In this document: piece by piece, positions 24,215-32,871 of the stretch | Layout: each line of letters opens with the position of its first letter | Numbering within the stretch: the stretch's first letter is position 1 | Assembly: GCF_037203605.1 (NCBI RefSeq) | Contig: NZ_JBBDHC010000001.1 | Coordinates: 186,001-250,000, forward strand | From: Denitratimonas tolerans | GTDB lineage: Bacteria > Pseudomonadota > Gammaproteobacteria > Xanthomonadales > Xanthomonadaceae | DNA: 64,000 nt | Direction of reading: 5' to 3' | Position numbers and translations under genes: made by a program | The notes under the pieces: model-generated | What the model was told of the DNA's origin: nothing | Database searches by the model: none | Seen by the model: only the letters and a program-made list of their open reading frames with translations

Positions 24215-27200
24215 TCAGGGAATCGTGATCGCGGCACCGGCGCTGTTGTAGCCGTATTCCAGCACCTGCGCGGGCAGGCCGCCGGGCGAGACGGTCGTCA
24301 TTCTGATGTAGCCGTAGTTCACCTGGCTGGTGGAGGAGTTGATGAAGGCAAAGCCGAGGTAACCATCGACTCCGCCGACCCAATTCACCAGCTTCAGGGA
24401 CGCGGCGCTGATGGTGGACGCCGGGCCCACCGTGGCACCGCTGCCGAGCACGGCGAACTCGGTGCCACCGCCATCGACCACGCCGCCCACGCCCGTGAAC
24501 ACGTCGCCGTACCAGTAGACGGACAAGGTACCGTCGCCGTAGTCATACAGATTGACGTTGTCACTGCGACCCGGGTCGTAGGTGCCCCAGAGGCCGGCGG
24601 CGAAGTCCATCGTGAGACCGTCGCCATCGCCCAGCGCGACGGGCAGGTTGATCATGCCCGTCACGATGTTCGGATCGACCGGCGGATCATCGCCCTCGAA
24701 GCCATCGGAGAAGATCGCCGGCGGCAGCGGGGTCACCGTGAAGGTCACCGGAATCTCGAACTGCGGCGCAGCCAGGTCGTTGGTGTTGACGCACAGCAGG
24801 GCCTGGTGGGTTCCCACCGCGAGGCTCGCCGCATTCGCCGTGACCGTGACCGCCACGCTGCCCGGGCCGTTGATGGTGCCGCTCAGCGGCGCCGCCGACA
24901 GCCACGAGATGGCGCTCGGCGAACCGCAGCCGGTGCCCGGCGGGCCTGCCGCCACTTCGATCGCGCGGATGAACATCGACTTGTAGTCCGGGAAACCGTC
25001 CGCCGTCGCGCCCCAGGCACCGCCGCTGTACGAATAGCCGCCGGCATCGACCGCCGTGGTTTCGTCCGAAGCCAGATACAGCCCGCTGACCGTCTCGGCA
25101 TTCCACTCCAGGCCGATGTAGACGCTGCCGCTGGCGATGTTCAGCCCCATGCCGGAGATGTCGATCGCTTGGAACGACTGATCCAGTGCGCTGCTGATGT
25201 TGTTGGCCGTGGCGCTGACGCGACCCAGCTCAGTACCCGGCGCACCACCGGCACCGTCATCGGCGAACACCACCACCTGCACCGGCGCGCTGGTCAGCCC
25301 GGCATTGGTCAGAAGCGAGACGCAGACCGTGCTGTAGCTGGCCGGATACGCGGACGGGGTGAACTTGTCCACGATCTTGGCATCGGTACCCGCGGTCGTA
25401 TTCCAGCCGTAGCCGTTGTCCGGCGCGCCGTTGCCGTCGTGCACCACCAGGCCCGGCGTGCCGACGTCGCAGAGCGGGTCGTTGGCCAGGATGGCGTTGC
25501 CGAGCTGCGGCAGGTCACCGCCGCGGGCGTAGGCACCGATGAGGTCGTCCTGCACCGCGAACGGCAGGGTGCTGCCGAGCTTGGCGGCGCGTGCGGCCAG
25601 AGACTCGACCGTGGCGCGCGTCACCGACTCGCCGCGCATCGACTCCGGCGTGCCCTGTGCTTCGGGCAGCGCGCGGGTGATGTTGAAGGTCAGTCGGCCA
25701 GGACCCACGTTGCTCACCGTCAGCGTCCCGGTGTCGGACGTGCCGACCTGCGCCGTGAGGCTCAGGGAGATCGGCGACACCTGGGCTTCAGGCTGCGGCA
25801 GCGGGTCGTTGTTGACCGTGAGGGTGTAATCCTCGGCCTGGCCGTAACCGGCCGTGTTGCAGGGATCGGCCGCGGTATTGAACTTCTTGATCACGCGCAT
25901 GCGGGTCGTGCCGAGCGTCGCCGTGGCCGGAACCACGATGCTGCCGGTCGCCTGCTTGCCGTCGGCACCGGTGGAGTTCACCAGGTCGCTGAGGTTGTAC
26001 ATCTCGCCCGCATCGGCGAACGAACCGTTCTGGTTCCAGTCGATGTAGGCGCGCACCTTGGTGGTGTAGTTGCCGCCCGTGTTGCCTTCGACCGCGATGT
26101 CGTACAGACCATCCAGCGACACCACGCCGCCGGTCACGGAGAGGAAGTTCTCCAGCGCCGGGCTGCCGCCCACGGTCGGGTCGCTCGGGTTGTCGATGCC
26201 GGTGAACACCACGCGGCTGATCGGCTCCACGGCGCTCGGGAAGGCGACGTTGCAGTACGGTGCCGGGAAGATCGCGTCGAAGTTCGCGATCACCGAGCAA
26301 TCGGCCGTGACCGGAGCCGTGGTGAACACGTTGCCGGCCAGGGTGCCGCCGCAGGTGCCGCCGACGGTGCCGAGCTGGTAGCCGGCACCCGGGGTGAGCG
26401 TGAACGCGGTGGTGCCGTTCTCGTCCACGATGACGGCGGTGCTCGGCGAGATCGCGCCGTTGCCGGCACCGACGCTCGGGGTCACCGTGAAGGTGGCACC
26501 CACGGGCACGACGTCCAGCGCCACGGGCACGGCCACCATCGGGTTGGCCGGGTCATTGCTTTCCACGCAGATGTTGCCCGCGTAGCTGCCGATGGCCACA
26601 CCGGTGGAATCGAACGTCATGGTCACCGCCGTGCTGCCGGCAGCCGCGGTGGTGCCGGTCGCCGGGCTGGCGGACAGCCACGGGATGCTCGACAGGTAGG
26701 TGCAGGCCGGGGCACCGCCCGCAGGGGTTCCGTTGACCTGGAACGGGTAGTCCTGCGCAGCCATCGAACCGCCATCCGTTGCCGCCACCCAGGCCGTACC
26801 GTCCCACTGCAGGGCGTTGGCACCCGGCTTGCCGGTCTGGCCAGACAGCGTCACCGCCGGTGCCCACGGACCGGAAGCCAGCGAGCCGCCGAGCTGCCAG
26901 TCGACCCAGTAGGTTCCCTCGGGCAGGATCGCGCCCACGCTGATGTCGACCGACATGATCGGGCGATCGGCGTTGGTGAGGTCCGTATCGAGCGTGCGAT
27001 AGATGCCGCTGAACGCGGTGGCCGCCAGGCGGTTGGTGGTGGTGTCGCCGAACACGATGTTGCTGCCCGCGGCACCCGGCACACCGTCCCAGATGCGCAG
27101 GTTGGCTGCATTCATCGTGGAGGTCGTGGTCGAGCCGGTCTGGTAGGCGAATACGGTGATCGCATCGACCATCCAGCCGCCCGCGGGAACCGCGAAGTCA

Positions 27201-30200
27201 TCCGCGACGCGGAAGCCGCCGGACACGCTGACATTGGAGCCGTAGCCGGTATTGCCCACTGCGGTCTGCAGCGCACTGGCGTCGGCACCGCCCGCGCCTG
27301 CACCGGCGTTGGTGGTCAGCGGACCGTTGTCATGCAGTACCGCCTCCGGAGCCTGCGGCAGGAGCAGCTTCACCGCATCGCCCTGCGCCGGCGCGCTGCC
27401 GCGCACCGCCGCGCCCACCCGTTCCTGGGCCGCCTGCTGCACGCGCTCCACCACCGGCATGGCCGACAGCGGACGCGGCAGGTTTTCTTCCTTGATCGTC
27501 CAGTTCAGGTCGCCGCCACCGCTGTTTCCGATGGTGAGCGTGTCGGTGGTCGTCTGGTTCGTGTTCTGCGAGACGCTGAAGCCCGCCGCCGGGGTGACCC
27601 CGATGACCGGATCGGTACCCGCCGCGTTGATCTCGAAGTTGGCCACGACCGTGCAGTCCGCCATCACCGCATCCGTGGTGAAGGTGTTGCCCGCCAGGGT
27701 GCCGCCGCAGGTGCCGGTGACATCCAGGATGTGGTAGCCCAGCGCGGGGCTCAGCGTGAACGCCGCCGTGGTGCCCTCGTCCACAAGCTGCGGGGTGTCC
27801 GGGGTGATGGTGCCGCTCGGGCTGCCGACGCTCGGGGTGACCGTGTGCCTGGGAATGCCGCCCGGAATGGTGATCGCCGCACCGGTACTGTCGAAGCAGT
27901 AGTCGCCGATGACGGCCGGATAGCCGTCCGGGGCCACCGTGGTCATGTGCGCGTAGCCGTAGCAGGCGCTGGCGGTCGAGCAGGCGAACCGGAAGCCGAG
28001 ATAACCGTCGGCTCCGGCGCGCCAGTTGGTGGCACCCGTGGTGGCAGTGTTGAAGGTCGACGCCGGGCCCACGGTGTCACCCGGGTTCAGCACCAGCCAG
28101 GTACCGCCGGTGGTGGCCGATGCGACGCCCGCGTTTCCGGTCGAGGAGTTGGGCCAGAAGAAGGAAAGCTGAGTGGCGCCATACGGGTTGAAGTTCGAGC
28201 CCGTGATCGATCCGGTGTCGCTGAAGGTGTTGTCTTCCCAGCGCACATAGGTGCCGTCGAAGGTCTGGGCAACGGAATGGCTCTGCGAGAAGCAGACCAG
28301 GCCGCCGGCGGGCGGGGCCACCGTCAGTTCGACCGGCACCTCGACCTGCGGATTCACCGGGTCGTTGCTGTTGACGCACAGGAGGCCGCTGTAGGTGCCG
28401 ACCGCCAGACCGGTGGAATCGAACGTCACCGTCACCGTGGCGTTGCCGCCGGCGGCAATCGTGCCGCTGCCGGTATCGACGCTGGCCCACGGCAGGATGT
28501 CGCCCGCGGTGCAGCCGGAGACCGGCGGCGCGCCGGCGTCGAGCGAGACGTCGTCCACCATGAAATTGGTGACATCCGTCCCGGCGAACGAGGAATCGAA
28601 CTTCAGGGTGTGCACGGCGTCGTCGGCATAGGCCGAAACGTCGATGACCACCTGAGCGTAGCCCGATGCGTAGGCAGCCACATTGTCGGCCGTCACGCGG
28701 AACACCTCGTTGCTGTCGATCAGGACCGCCATGTAATCCGAGGCATCACCGCTCGTGGCCGACACGTTCAGCCAGAAGCTGAGGGTGGCAGGACCGCCCG
28801 CGCTGATCGTCAGATCCTGCTGCACGGAGGCCGTCTCGACGGCGGCGATGCCGCCGAGCCAGGTCCACCACGTACCCGTGCGCGGGCCGAGGCCCCCGCC
28901 GGTACCGCAGAGCGCGGCGGTGCACAGCGGGCTGCCGAAATTCAGCGAAGCGACCGTCCAGAAGGGATTCGGATCGCCCGCCTCGAAGCCGCCGTCCTGA
29001 ACGACTTCGGCCATCGGTGCCAGGGCCCAGTCGCGCGGTGCGGGCTGGCGCGGCGTGGCGAGGCGCGGAGACATGCGCTCGGCCGTGCCGGTGCCGGTGC
29101 CGCGCGGCAGGCCTTCCTCGATGCCCCAGTTCAGATCGCTGCCGCCGAGGTTCTCGATCAGGAGCGTCTGGGTCGTGGTCTGGTTGGTTTCCTGCGAGGC
29201 GCTGAGGCTGGCTGGAGTGACGTCGATGATCGGGTCGCCCGGCACCACGATCGCCTTGAAGTCGGCGATGACGGTGCAGTCCGCGGTGACCGCGGCGGTG
29301 GTGTAGACGGACGTGCCGGAATCGAGCGTGCCGCCGCAGGTGCCGCCGACGGCGTCGATCTCGAAGCCCGCATCAGGCGTCAGCGTGAAGGCGGCGGTGT
29401 CGCCGTCGTTCACCGTCTGCGCCGTGTTCGGCGAGATCGCGCCCGAAGGCGTGCCGACGCTGGGGGTGACGGTATGCGTGACCGGCGGCGCGCCGCAGGT
29501 ATTGGCCGGCGAGGCGGAGTTGCGCGGTGCGGGAGTTGCCGTAATGAAGTCGGCCGCGTTGTCGTTGGTGTCGATACAGCCATCGCCGGCGCGGAACGCC
29601 GCCAGCGTCGCACTCGTAGCGGGTGCCGCAGCGGTGCCCTCAAAAGCCTCGCCGGTACCGAAGCCAACCAGATCGACGACCTGCGGGTCGCTCGCACACG
29701 CGGCCTTCTGACAGGCCAGTGCGGTGGTGACATTGGCCAGCGCGAGATTGCCGTTCGTGCCACCCGGGCTAAAGCTTGTAGAGGTCTGATCAGGCGTCAC
29801 CGGCATGGGCGCGCCATTGGCACCCGAACCGAGTTGAACCAGGAAATAGCTGTGCGCGCCGATCGTGCCCGTCAGGTTCACCCTGCCGGACCAGTTGGTG
29901 CCTGCGGGACTCGCATACTGCACCGACATGCCGGTGAGCGCGACGGCGCTGCTGCCGGGGTTGAACAGCTCGACGTACTTGGCGTTGAAGGTAGCGCCAG
30001 TATTGCCGCCGCCGCCATAAATCTGGCTGATGCGCACATGGGTCGAAGCCGGCACCGCCTTGAAGTTGGCGATGACGGTGCAGTCCGCCGTGACCGCTGC
30101 GGTCGTGAACGTGCCGCTCGCGAGCGTGCCGCCGCAGGTGCCGCCGACGTTGTCGATCTCGAAGCCCGCGTCGGGCGTCAGCGTGAAGACGATGGCATCG

Positions 30201-32194
30201 CCGTCGTTCACCGTCTGCGCCGTGTTCGGCGAAATCGCACCCGAGGGCGTGCCGACGCTGGGGGTGACGGTGTGGGTGACGGGAAGCGCCTTGAAGTTGG
30301 CGACGACGGTGCAGTCCGCGATGACCGCGGCCGTGGTGTAGACGGAGGTGCCGGCATCGAGCGTGCCGCCGCAGGTGCCGCCGACGTTGTCGATCTCGTA
30401 GCCGGTGTCGGCCGCCAGCGTGAAGGTGGCGGTGGCTCCATCGACCACCGTCTGCGCCGTGTTCGGCGAGATCGAGCCCGAAGGCGTGCCAACGCTGGGG
30501 GTCACGGTGTGGGTGACGGGTGGCAGCGAGCCGTCACACTCGTATGACGGGGTGTAACTCACGTCCAAGTCGTCGACATCGTAAGTCCGGGCTGCCGTCT
30601 GGCCCGTGCCAGAGGTCTGCGACAGGACAAAGTTCTCGACATTGTTGAAGCCCGTGGTTCCACTGCCGTTCGTGGTTTCGTAAATCTGCGTGCCATCCTT
30701 GCAGATGCGAACGTTGTCGGTCGCGCGGTCGACAAGCAGCTTGATCTCGAAATACGTATCCAATGGCCAGGTCTCGCCTGTCGGCACATACGACGAAGCA
30801 GACCAGTCCACCGTCTGGATGTCGCGAGAGGCGGCACCACTAAAGCGGATACGAGTAGTCACTGCCGCGTTTGCCGGATCCTGCGGCGTAAACTCGAGGT
30901 AGGCACCTGCGTCACTGATGCGGATGTTCGCGCTGGCCGAAATGTAGCGCGTGGTTCCCGCCGCGAAGTTCGGAGACAAAGCGAACGCACCGCCAGAGGT
31001 CGTGGAGGTCAGACGGTAGTGCTGGGAACCGTTGGCCGGATTGACACTGGAAATGACATTGGCCGTACTGTTTGCGTACCAACTCTGCTGTCCATTGATG
31101 GCGCCGATCGTGAACGGCGACTCGAAGCCGGTAGCCACCCCGGTGGAGCCACTGTCATCCCAGCCAAAGAACGTGGCAACAGCGGAAACGCTGCCCTCTG
31201 CCGTGGTAAGCGGTCCCGAGGACACCACGGAACTTCCTGCCGTGGCAACGGCCACGCTGGCGCTGACGACACAGCTTGTTCCCGGCGCAAGAGTCGCACC
31301 CGTGGCAAGCGTGATCGTGTCACCACCGGATGCTCCGGTCAGCGAGCCTGCGCAGGTCGTCGTGGCATCAGCCGCAAGCGTCATGCCGGCGGGCAGGCTC
31401 GTGACGAAGTCCGCTGTTGTCGTTGCCAGGGCATCGGTGGCATTGCTGAGCGTCAGCGTCAGCGTCGTGCTCGCCGGTACCGGTCCAAGTTCAGGCGCGA
31501 AATCCGCCGTGAGCAACGGCGGGGCGGGCGGAACACTAGCCAGCGGATCCAAGGTCACGGTGTAGTCTTCAGACTGGCCATAGCCCGCGGTGTTGCATGG
31601 CAGAAGGCCGCTGAGTGCCGAGACGTTGTAGCGCGTCATTGCGCGCATGCGCGTCGGACCCAGCGTGGCACCGGCGGGAACGGTGATGTACGCCGTGACT
31701 TCCTTGGTGTCGGTACCTGTGGAGTCATTGATGGTACCGATCCAGTAGCCCTCACCGGGATCGGTGAATACGCCGTTCTGGTTCCAGTCGACATAAAGCG
31801 CGTGGCCATGTGTAAACGCGCCGCCCGTATTGGACTTCATCGTGACCGCGTACGGGGCACCCGGACGCAGCGTTCCCAACACCGCCGTGAAATCCTCGTG
31901 CGCCACGGTGGCATTCGCGGCCGAGGCGTTGTCGATGTCGTTGATCTTCACCAGCGTGATCGGTTCCACGCCGCTGGTGTAGGTGTTCGTGCAGTAGGGC
32001 GCAATGGCTGCCGGCGCGTTGGGCGCGGTAGCTGCAAGCGAGTCTTCATGGAACTCGCGCGCCGTCACGGCGGTCGACGTGACCTTGTCGAACGAGGCTC
32101 CGGTGTCGCCCGTTGCGGCAAAGGCGGAGCTGCCCGCAATGAGCCCTCCGCCCAGCAGCGCCAGCGCGACGGCTGTCATCAATCTGTTTTTCAT
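24215..32194 (-). CDS. Very large secreted modular protein (GEVED, InlB-like repeats, lamin-tail domain)
   Basis: A 2659-residue protein. A signal peptide (1-26, ending SSAFA) follows the ATG at 32194, which has GGGGAG 6-11 bp upstream. Domains, by approximate residue: GEVED 65-215 and 1980-2126 (YVDWNQNG...EDYT); five InlB/Flg_new-like repeats (563-635, 639-713, 906-981, 1450-1523, 1901-1976); a lamin-tail domain 715-900 (NAKYVELFNPGSSAVALTG); three BACON-like segments (985-1025, 1525-1571, 2131-2178); and a duplicated C-terminal-type domain at 1295-1448 and 2505-2659, both ending AGAAITIP. IFSDGFEG is at about 2494. No cell-wall anchor is seen. Function is unknown; an extracellular adhesin- or matrix-like role is a guess. 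Confidence 0.88.
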   Translation of the reverse strand: MKNRLMTAVALALLGGGLIAGSSAFAATGDTGASFDKVTSTAVTAREFHEDSLAATAPNAPAAIAPYCTNTYTSGVEPITLVKINDIDNASAANATVAHEDFTAVLGTLRPGAPYAVTMKSNTGGAFTHGHALYVDWNQNGVFTDPGEGYWIGTINDSTGTDTKEVTAYITVPAGATLGPTRMRAMTRYNVSALSGLLPCNTAGYGQSEDYTVTLDPLASVPPAPPLLTADFAPELGPVPASTTLTLTLSNATDALATTTADFVTSLPAGMTLAADATTTCAGSLTGASGGDTITLATGATLAPGTSCVVSASVAVATAGSSVVSSGPLTTAEGSVSAVATFFGWDDSGSTGVATGFESPFTIGAINGQQSWYANSTANVISSVNPANGSQHYRLTSTTSGGAFALSPNFAAGTTRYISASANIRISDAGAYLEFTPQDPANAAVTTRIRFSGAASRDIQTVDWSASSYVPTGETWPLDTYFEIKLLVDRATDNVRICKDGTQIYETTNGSGTTGFNNVENFVLSQTSGTGQTAARTYDVDDLDVSYTPSYECDGSLPPVTHTVTPSVGTPSGSISPNTAQTVVDGATATFTLAADTGYEIDNVGGTCGGTLDAGTSVYTTAAVIADCTVVANFKALPVTHTVTPSVGTPSGAISPNTAQTVNDGDAIVFTLTPDAGFEIDNVGGTCGGTLASGTFTTAAVTADCTVIANFKAVPASTHVRISQIYGGGGNTGATFNAKYVELFNPGSSAVALTGMSVQYASPAGTNWSGRVNLTGTIGAHSYFLVQLGSGANGAPMPVTPDQTSTSFSPGGTNGNLALANVTTALACQKAACASDPQVVDLVGFGTGEAFEGTAAAPATSATLAAFRAGDGCIDTNDNAADFITATPAPRNSASPANTCGAPPVTHTVTPSVGTPSGAISPNTAQTVNDGDTAAFTLTPDAGFEIDAVGGTCGGTLDSGTSVYTTAAVTADCTVIADFKAIVVPGDPIIDVTPASLSASQETNQTTTQTLLIENLGGSDLNWGIEEGLPRGTGTGTAERMSPRLATPRQPAPRDWALAPMAEVVQDGGFEAGDPNPFWTVASLNFGSPLCTAALCGTGGGLGPRTGTWWTWLGGIAAVETASVQQDLTISAGGPATLSFWLNVSATSGDASDYMAVLIDSNEVFRVTADNVAAYASGYAQVVIDVSAYADDAVHTLKFDSSFAGTDVTNFMVDDVSLDAGAPPVSGCTAGDILPWASVDTGSGTIAAGGNATVTVTFDSTGLAVGTYSGLLCVNSNDPVNPQVEVPVELTVAPPAGGLVCFSQSHSVAQTFDGTYVRWEDNTFSDTGSITGSNFNPYGATQLSFFWPNSSTGNAGVASATTGGTWLVLNPGDTVGPASTFNTATTGATNWRAGADGYLGFRFACSTASACYGYAHMTTVAPDGYPAVIGDYCFDSTGAAITIPGGIPRHTVTPSVGSPSGTITPDTPQLVDEGTTAAFTLSPALGYHILDVTGTCGGTLAGNTFTTDAVMADCTVVANFEINAAGTDPVIGVTPAAGFSVSQNTNQTTTDTLTIGNSGGGDLNWTIKEENLPRPLSAMPVVERVQQAAQERVGAAVRGSAPAQGDAVKLLLPQAPEAVLHDNGPLTTNAGAGAGGADASALQTAVGNTGYGSNVSVSGGFRVADDFAVPAGGWMVDAITVFAYQTGSTTTSTMNAANLRIWDGVPGAAGSNIVFGDTTTNRLAATAFSGIYRTLDTDLTNADRPIMSVDISVGAILPEGTYWVDWQLGGSLASGPWAPAVTLSGQTGKPGANALQWDGTAWVAATDGGSMAAQDYPFQVNGTPAGGAPACTYLSSIPWLSASPATGTTAAAGSTAVTMTFDSTGVAIGSYAGNICVESNDPANPMVAVPVALDVVPVGATFTVTPSVGAGNGAISPSTAVIVDENGTTAFTLTPGAGYQLGTVGGTCGGTLAGNVFTTAPVTADCSVIANFDAIFPAPYCNVAFPSAVEPISRVVFTGIDNPSDPTVGGSPALENFLSVTGGVVSLDGLYDIAVEGNTGGNYTTKVRAYIDWNQNGSFADAGEMYNLSDLVNSTGADGKQATGSIVVPATATLGTTRMRVIKKFNTAADPCNTAGYGQAEDYTLTVNNDPLPQPEAQVSPISLSLTAQVGTSDTGTLTVSNVGPGRLTFNITRALPEAQGTPESMRGESVTRATVESLAARAAKLGSTLPFAVQDDLIGAYARGGDLPQLGNAILANDPLCDVGTPGLVVHDGNGAPDNGYGWNTTAGTDAKIVDKFTPSAYPASYSTVCVSLLTNAGLTSAPVQVVVFADDGAGGAPGTELGRVSATANNISSALDQSFQAIDISGMGLNIASGSVYIGLEWNAETVSGLYLASDETTAVDAGGYSYSGGAWGATADGFPDYKSMFIRAIEVAAGPPGTGCGSPSAISWLSAAPLSGTINGPGSVAVTVTANAASLAVGTHQALLCVNTNDLAAPQFEIPVTFTVTPLPPAIFSDGFEGDDPPVDPNIVTGMINLPVALGDGDGLTMDFAAGLWGTYDPGRSDNVNLYDYGDGTLSVYWYGDVFTGVGGVVDGGGTEFAVLGSGATVGPASTISAASLKLVNWVGGVDGYLGFAFINSSTSQVNYGYIRMTTVSPGGLPAQVLEYGYNSAGAAITIP
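26265..26490 (-). repeat. InlB-like repeat unit 5 of the giant protein
   Basis: Encodes VTPSVGAGNGAISPSTA ... GGTCGGTLAGN ... TADCSVIANFDA, the most diverged of five units. Confidence 0.8.
27625..27845 (-). repeat. InlB-like repeat unit 4 of the giant protein
   Basis: Encodes VTPSVGSPSGTITPDTP ... GTCGGTLAGNTF ... ADCTVVANFEI. It keeps the two Cys of the unit. Confidence 0.8.
29250..29476 (-). repeat. InlB-like repeat unit 3 of the giant protein
   Basis: Encodes VTPSVGTPSGAISPNTA ... GGTCGGTLDSGTSVY ... ADCTVIADFKA. It is nearly identical to units 1 and 2 although a lamin-tail domain separates them. Confidence 0.85.
30055..30506 (-). repeat. InlB-like repeat units 1 and 2 of the giant protein (tandem)
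   Basis: Two adjacent units (30289-30506 and 30055-30276) encode almost the same sequence, VTPSVGTPSG(S/A)ISPNTAQTV ... IDNVGGTCGGTL ... ADCTV(V/I)ANFKA. Similarity is high at DNA level too, so this is a recent tandem duplication or gene conversion. Confidence 0.85.
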
Positions 32195-32408
32195 GCCATT
32201 ACTCCCCAAAGAGTCTTCAAGTCCAGGCGGCGTGCGGCTCCGCCGAAGGTGTTGCCATCCGGTAACGAACGTGCGCGACCCCTTCCAGCCCCCCTGATCG
32301 ACCAGGCTACGCATGGTTCATCCGTGCCGGGGATTCAATCAAGGGACTACCGCGTGTTCACTTGCTAGCGTCAACGCAACGTGCGCTGAACGCACGCTTG
32401 CACCCCTG

Positions 32409-32437
32409 ACTATAGGTGGTGGTGGCCAGCGAGACAA
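32409..32437 (-). promoter_or_regulatory. Predicted sigma-70 promoter of the giant secreted-protein gene
   Basis: On the minus strand, TTGTCT (32437 to 32432) and TATAGT (32414 to 32409) are separated by 17 bp. Transcription would start near 32402, leaving a leader of about 208 nt with a small CGTGC/GCACG hairpin before the ATG at 32194. Confidence 0.55.
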
Positions 32438-32622
32438 GCAGGGCGTCACCCGCCGAAAGCAGGCCATCGAGCGCCTGCCGCACGGCATCCAAAGCCGTTT
32501 GCTGCAACGCATCAATTCCTTGTTTATTCGGCATTTTCCGCAGGCATCAAGCATTTGGAGGCAGGCCCGCTCCTGCCGGATGGCGACTTGCGCGCAGATG
32601 CAGCACGGGATCGGAGCGGCTT

Positions 32623-32856
32623 CTTGGCGGCCATTCTTTTCCGACGCACCAGACATCTCAGGCTTCCGTCGGGGGCGTAGGTCGGCCCTACGTGGCCGAC
32701 GTTATCGTTATGGCGTGCTGAAACCTTCCGTCGGGGGCGTAGCCCCGACCTACAATGGCGGTGCCGAAGTTCAATGGCGGTGCCGAAGTTTCGGCCATGG
32801 CGGCACGGGCCGCGACGCGACCTTGGCGGCCATTCCTTTCCGACGCACCAGACATC
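32623..32856. repeat. 35-bp direct repeat upstream of purD
   Basis: The copies at 32623-32657 and 32822-32856 differ at one position (CTTGGCGGCCATTC, then T or C, then TTTCCGACGCACC and AGACATC). They lie 199 bp apart and enclose two hairpin repeats and a 19-bp tandem repeat. Confidence 0.85.
32677..32753. repeat. REPIN-like pair of GTCGGGG hairpins, copy 2
   Basis: A forward unit at 32677-32701 (GTAGGTCGGCCCTACG, then TGGCCGACG) and a reverse unit at 32729-32753 (CGTCGGGGGCGTAG, then CCCCGACCTAC) lie 27 bp apart. The forward unit has compensating changes that keep its stem (GGTCGGCC/GGCCGACG). Confidence 0.8.
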
Positions 32857-32871
32857 CAGGGGTTCCAGCGC

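Larger units (their letters stand above)
32195..32871. other. 677-bp divergent spacer between the giant gene and purD
   Basis: The left part holds the minus-strand promoter and a leader of about 208 nt for the giant gene. The middle (about 32440-32620) is less GC-rich and shows no convincing gene. The right part is built of repeats: a 35-bp direct repeat (32623-32657 and 32822-32856), two GTCGGGG hairpins and a 19-bp tandem duplication (32753-32790). Confidence 0.6.

Noticed and set aside
24194..30547. A 2117-codon open frame on the plus strand, antisense to the giant gene
   Set aside because: It has no recognisable domain and is rich in Arg, His, Gly and Ala. It mirrors the codon pattern of the minus-strand gene, which has a signal peptide, real domains, a promoter and a terminator.
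32440..32622. A possible remnant gene in the lower-GC part of the purD/giant-gene spacer
   Set aside because: Short frames here give no recognisable motif, no ribosome binding site and no neighbour support.
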